Shown here piece after piece: positions 4,815 to 5,596 of a DNA stretch of 5,596 bases; the stretch's first letter is position 1; each line of letters starts with the position of its first letter. The notes under the pieces are model-generated. The model saw only the letters and a program-made list of their open reading frames with translations, had not been told where the DNA came from and did not search any database. The position numbers were made by a program, and so were the translations under genes. Origin of the DNA: Ectothiorhodospiraceae bacterium (GTDB taxonomy: Bacteria > Pseudomonadota > Gammaproteobacteria > Nitrococcales > AK92); assembly GCA_029263635.1 (NCBI GenBank), contig JAJUFY010000152.1, forward strand, positions 1 through 5,596, read 5' to 3'.

Positions 4815-5596
4815 ATGGAATGGCGCAACTGGGACGGCCGCGTGCGCTGCCGTCCGGCGCAATGGGCAGTGCCCGCGACGGAAGCCGAGCTGGCCGAACA
4901 GGTGGCCGCCTGGGCGCAGGCGGGCAGGCGGATACGCGTCGCCGGCTCCGGGCATTCCTTCACGCCGCTGGCTGCCAGCGACGACGTTCTGCTCTCGCTG
5001 CAAGGTCTGCGTGGGCTGAGCGACATCGACCGGCTACGGAACGAGGTCGAAGTCTGGGCCGGCACGCCGCTGCATGAGCTCGGCCGGCTGTTGGCGCAGC
5101 AGGGACTGGCGCAGGAGAATCTCGGCGACATCGATGCCCAGACCCTGGCCGGCGCCATCGCAACCGGCACCCACGGCACCGGCGCAGCCCTGGGTTCGCT
5201 TTCGACACAGGTCAGCGGCTTCACGCTGCTGGCCGCCGACGGCACGCTGCGGCAGGTCGCTGCCGACTCCGAGCCGGAACTGTTCGCCGCCGGCCGGGTT
5301 TCGCTCGGCGCGCTCGGCATCCTGACCCGCATCCGGCTCAAGCTGCGCCCGGCCTACCGGCTGCACCTGCGCGTGCAGCGCGGCACCCTGGATCAGTGCC
5401 TGGCCGACGCCCAGGCCTGGGCGGACGGCCACCGCAACTTCGAGTTCTTCTGGTTCCCCGGCACGCCCTACACGCTGCTGAAGTTCGCCGACGAAACCAC
5501 GGCGCCAGTACGACCGCGGTCGCACTGGCAGCGCAGGCTCGACGAGGTGCTGGAAACCGGCGTGTTCGGCGCGCTGAGCGAGCTGGCGCGCGCCGT
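4815..5596 (+). CDS. D-arabinono-1,4-lactone oxidase-like FAD flavoprotein, 3'-truncated
   Basis: The frame is open from ATG 4815 to the window edge (260 complete codons, no stop), giving the N-terminal part of a VAO/ALO-family oxidoreductase usually 430-450 residues long. The family oxidises aldonolactones or polyols with oxygen or another acceptor; AldO alditol oxidase and L-gulonolactone oxidase are relatives. The FAD-binding domain is clear: RIRVAGSGHSFTPL (39-52) contains H47, the position covalently bonded to FAD in ALO/AldO proteins; VWAGTPLHELGRLL (80-93); and the IATGTHGTG loop (115-123). SLGALGILTRIRLKLRP and FEFFWFPGTPYTLLKF mark entry into the C-terminal ALO domain, whose catalytic residues lie outside the window. 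No signal peptide is visible. It sits 12 nt after the aldolase gene, so it is probably co-transcribed. Specificity is undetermined. Confidence 0.93.
   Translation, partial: MEWRNWDGRVRCRPAQWAVPATEAELAEQVAAWAQAGRRIRVAGSGHSFTPLAASDDVLLSLQGLRGLSDIDRLRNEVEVWAGTPLHELGRLLAQQGLAQENLGDIDAQTLAGAIATGTHGTGAALGSLSTQVSGFTLLAADGTLRQVAADSEPELFAAGRVSLGALGILTRIRLKLRPAYRLHLRVQRGTLDQCLADAQAWADGHRNFEFFWFPGTPYTLLKFADETTAPVRPRSHWQRRLDEVLETGVFGALSELARA

Noticed and set aside
3459..5003. Minus-strand 514-codon open frame opposite the aldolase gene
   Set aside because: It is antisense to a gene with clear family motifs. Its translation is Gly/Ala/Arg/Gln-rich with no recognisable domain. Long antisense frames are expected in GC-rich coding DNA because stop codons are rare.
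3539..5077. Plus-strand 512-codon open frame overlapping aldolase and oxidase in another frame
   Set aside because: The translation is Arg/Ala/Pro-rich low-complexity sequence and crosses two well-supported genes; it is a frame shadow.
5034..5525. Minus-strand 163-codon open frame opposite the FAD oxidase
   Set aside because: The opposite strand encodes unmistakable FAD-binding motifs (GSGHSF, ATGTHGTG). This frame has no recognisable content.

Overview
The window is GC-rich proteobacterial DNA. Coding density, Shine-Dalgarno sites and protein families point to an environmental gammaproteobacterium or a relative, but no taxonomic marker is present, so the assignment is loose. No RNA genes, CRISPR arrays, insertion sequences or clear intrinsic terminators were found.

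Left part, minus strand (read right to left, about 3288 down to 1): a small SnoaL/ketosteroid-isomerase-related protein (2881-3288); a stand-alone receiver protein (2390-2812); a membrane histidine kinase with CHASE3, PAS, HisKA and HATPase domains (583-2358); a second stand-alone receiver of Rcp1 type overlapping the kinase end by 17 nt (180-599); and, after a 104-nt gap, the first 25 codons of an APC-type amino acid permease that leaves the window (1-75). The close spacing suggests that at least receiver-kinase-receiver is one transcription unit. The kinase PAS domain carries the residues that bind heme in the oxygen sensor FixL, at FixL spacing.

Right part, plus strand: a fold-type III PLP enzyme of the D-threonine aldolase/amino acid deaminase type (3573-4802), followed 12 nt later by a D-arabinono-1,4-lactone oxidase-type flavoprotein with the covalent-FAD histidine motif (4815 to the window end, truncated).

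The two arms diverge from a 284-bp intergenic region (3289-3572). It holds a perfect 8-bp dyad (3504-3525) and a promoter-like pair whose -10 box lies so close to the aldolase ATG that a leaderless mRNA is predicted. The layout suggests amino acid or hydroxy-compound metabolism (permease, aldolase/deaminase, FAD oxidase, SnoaL protein) next to a possible redox- or oxygen-responsive phosphorelay. That functional link is an inference from position only.
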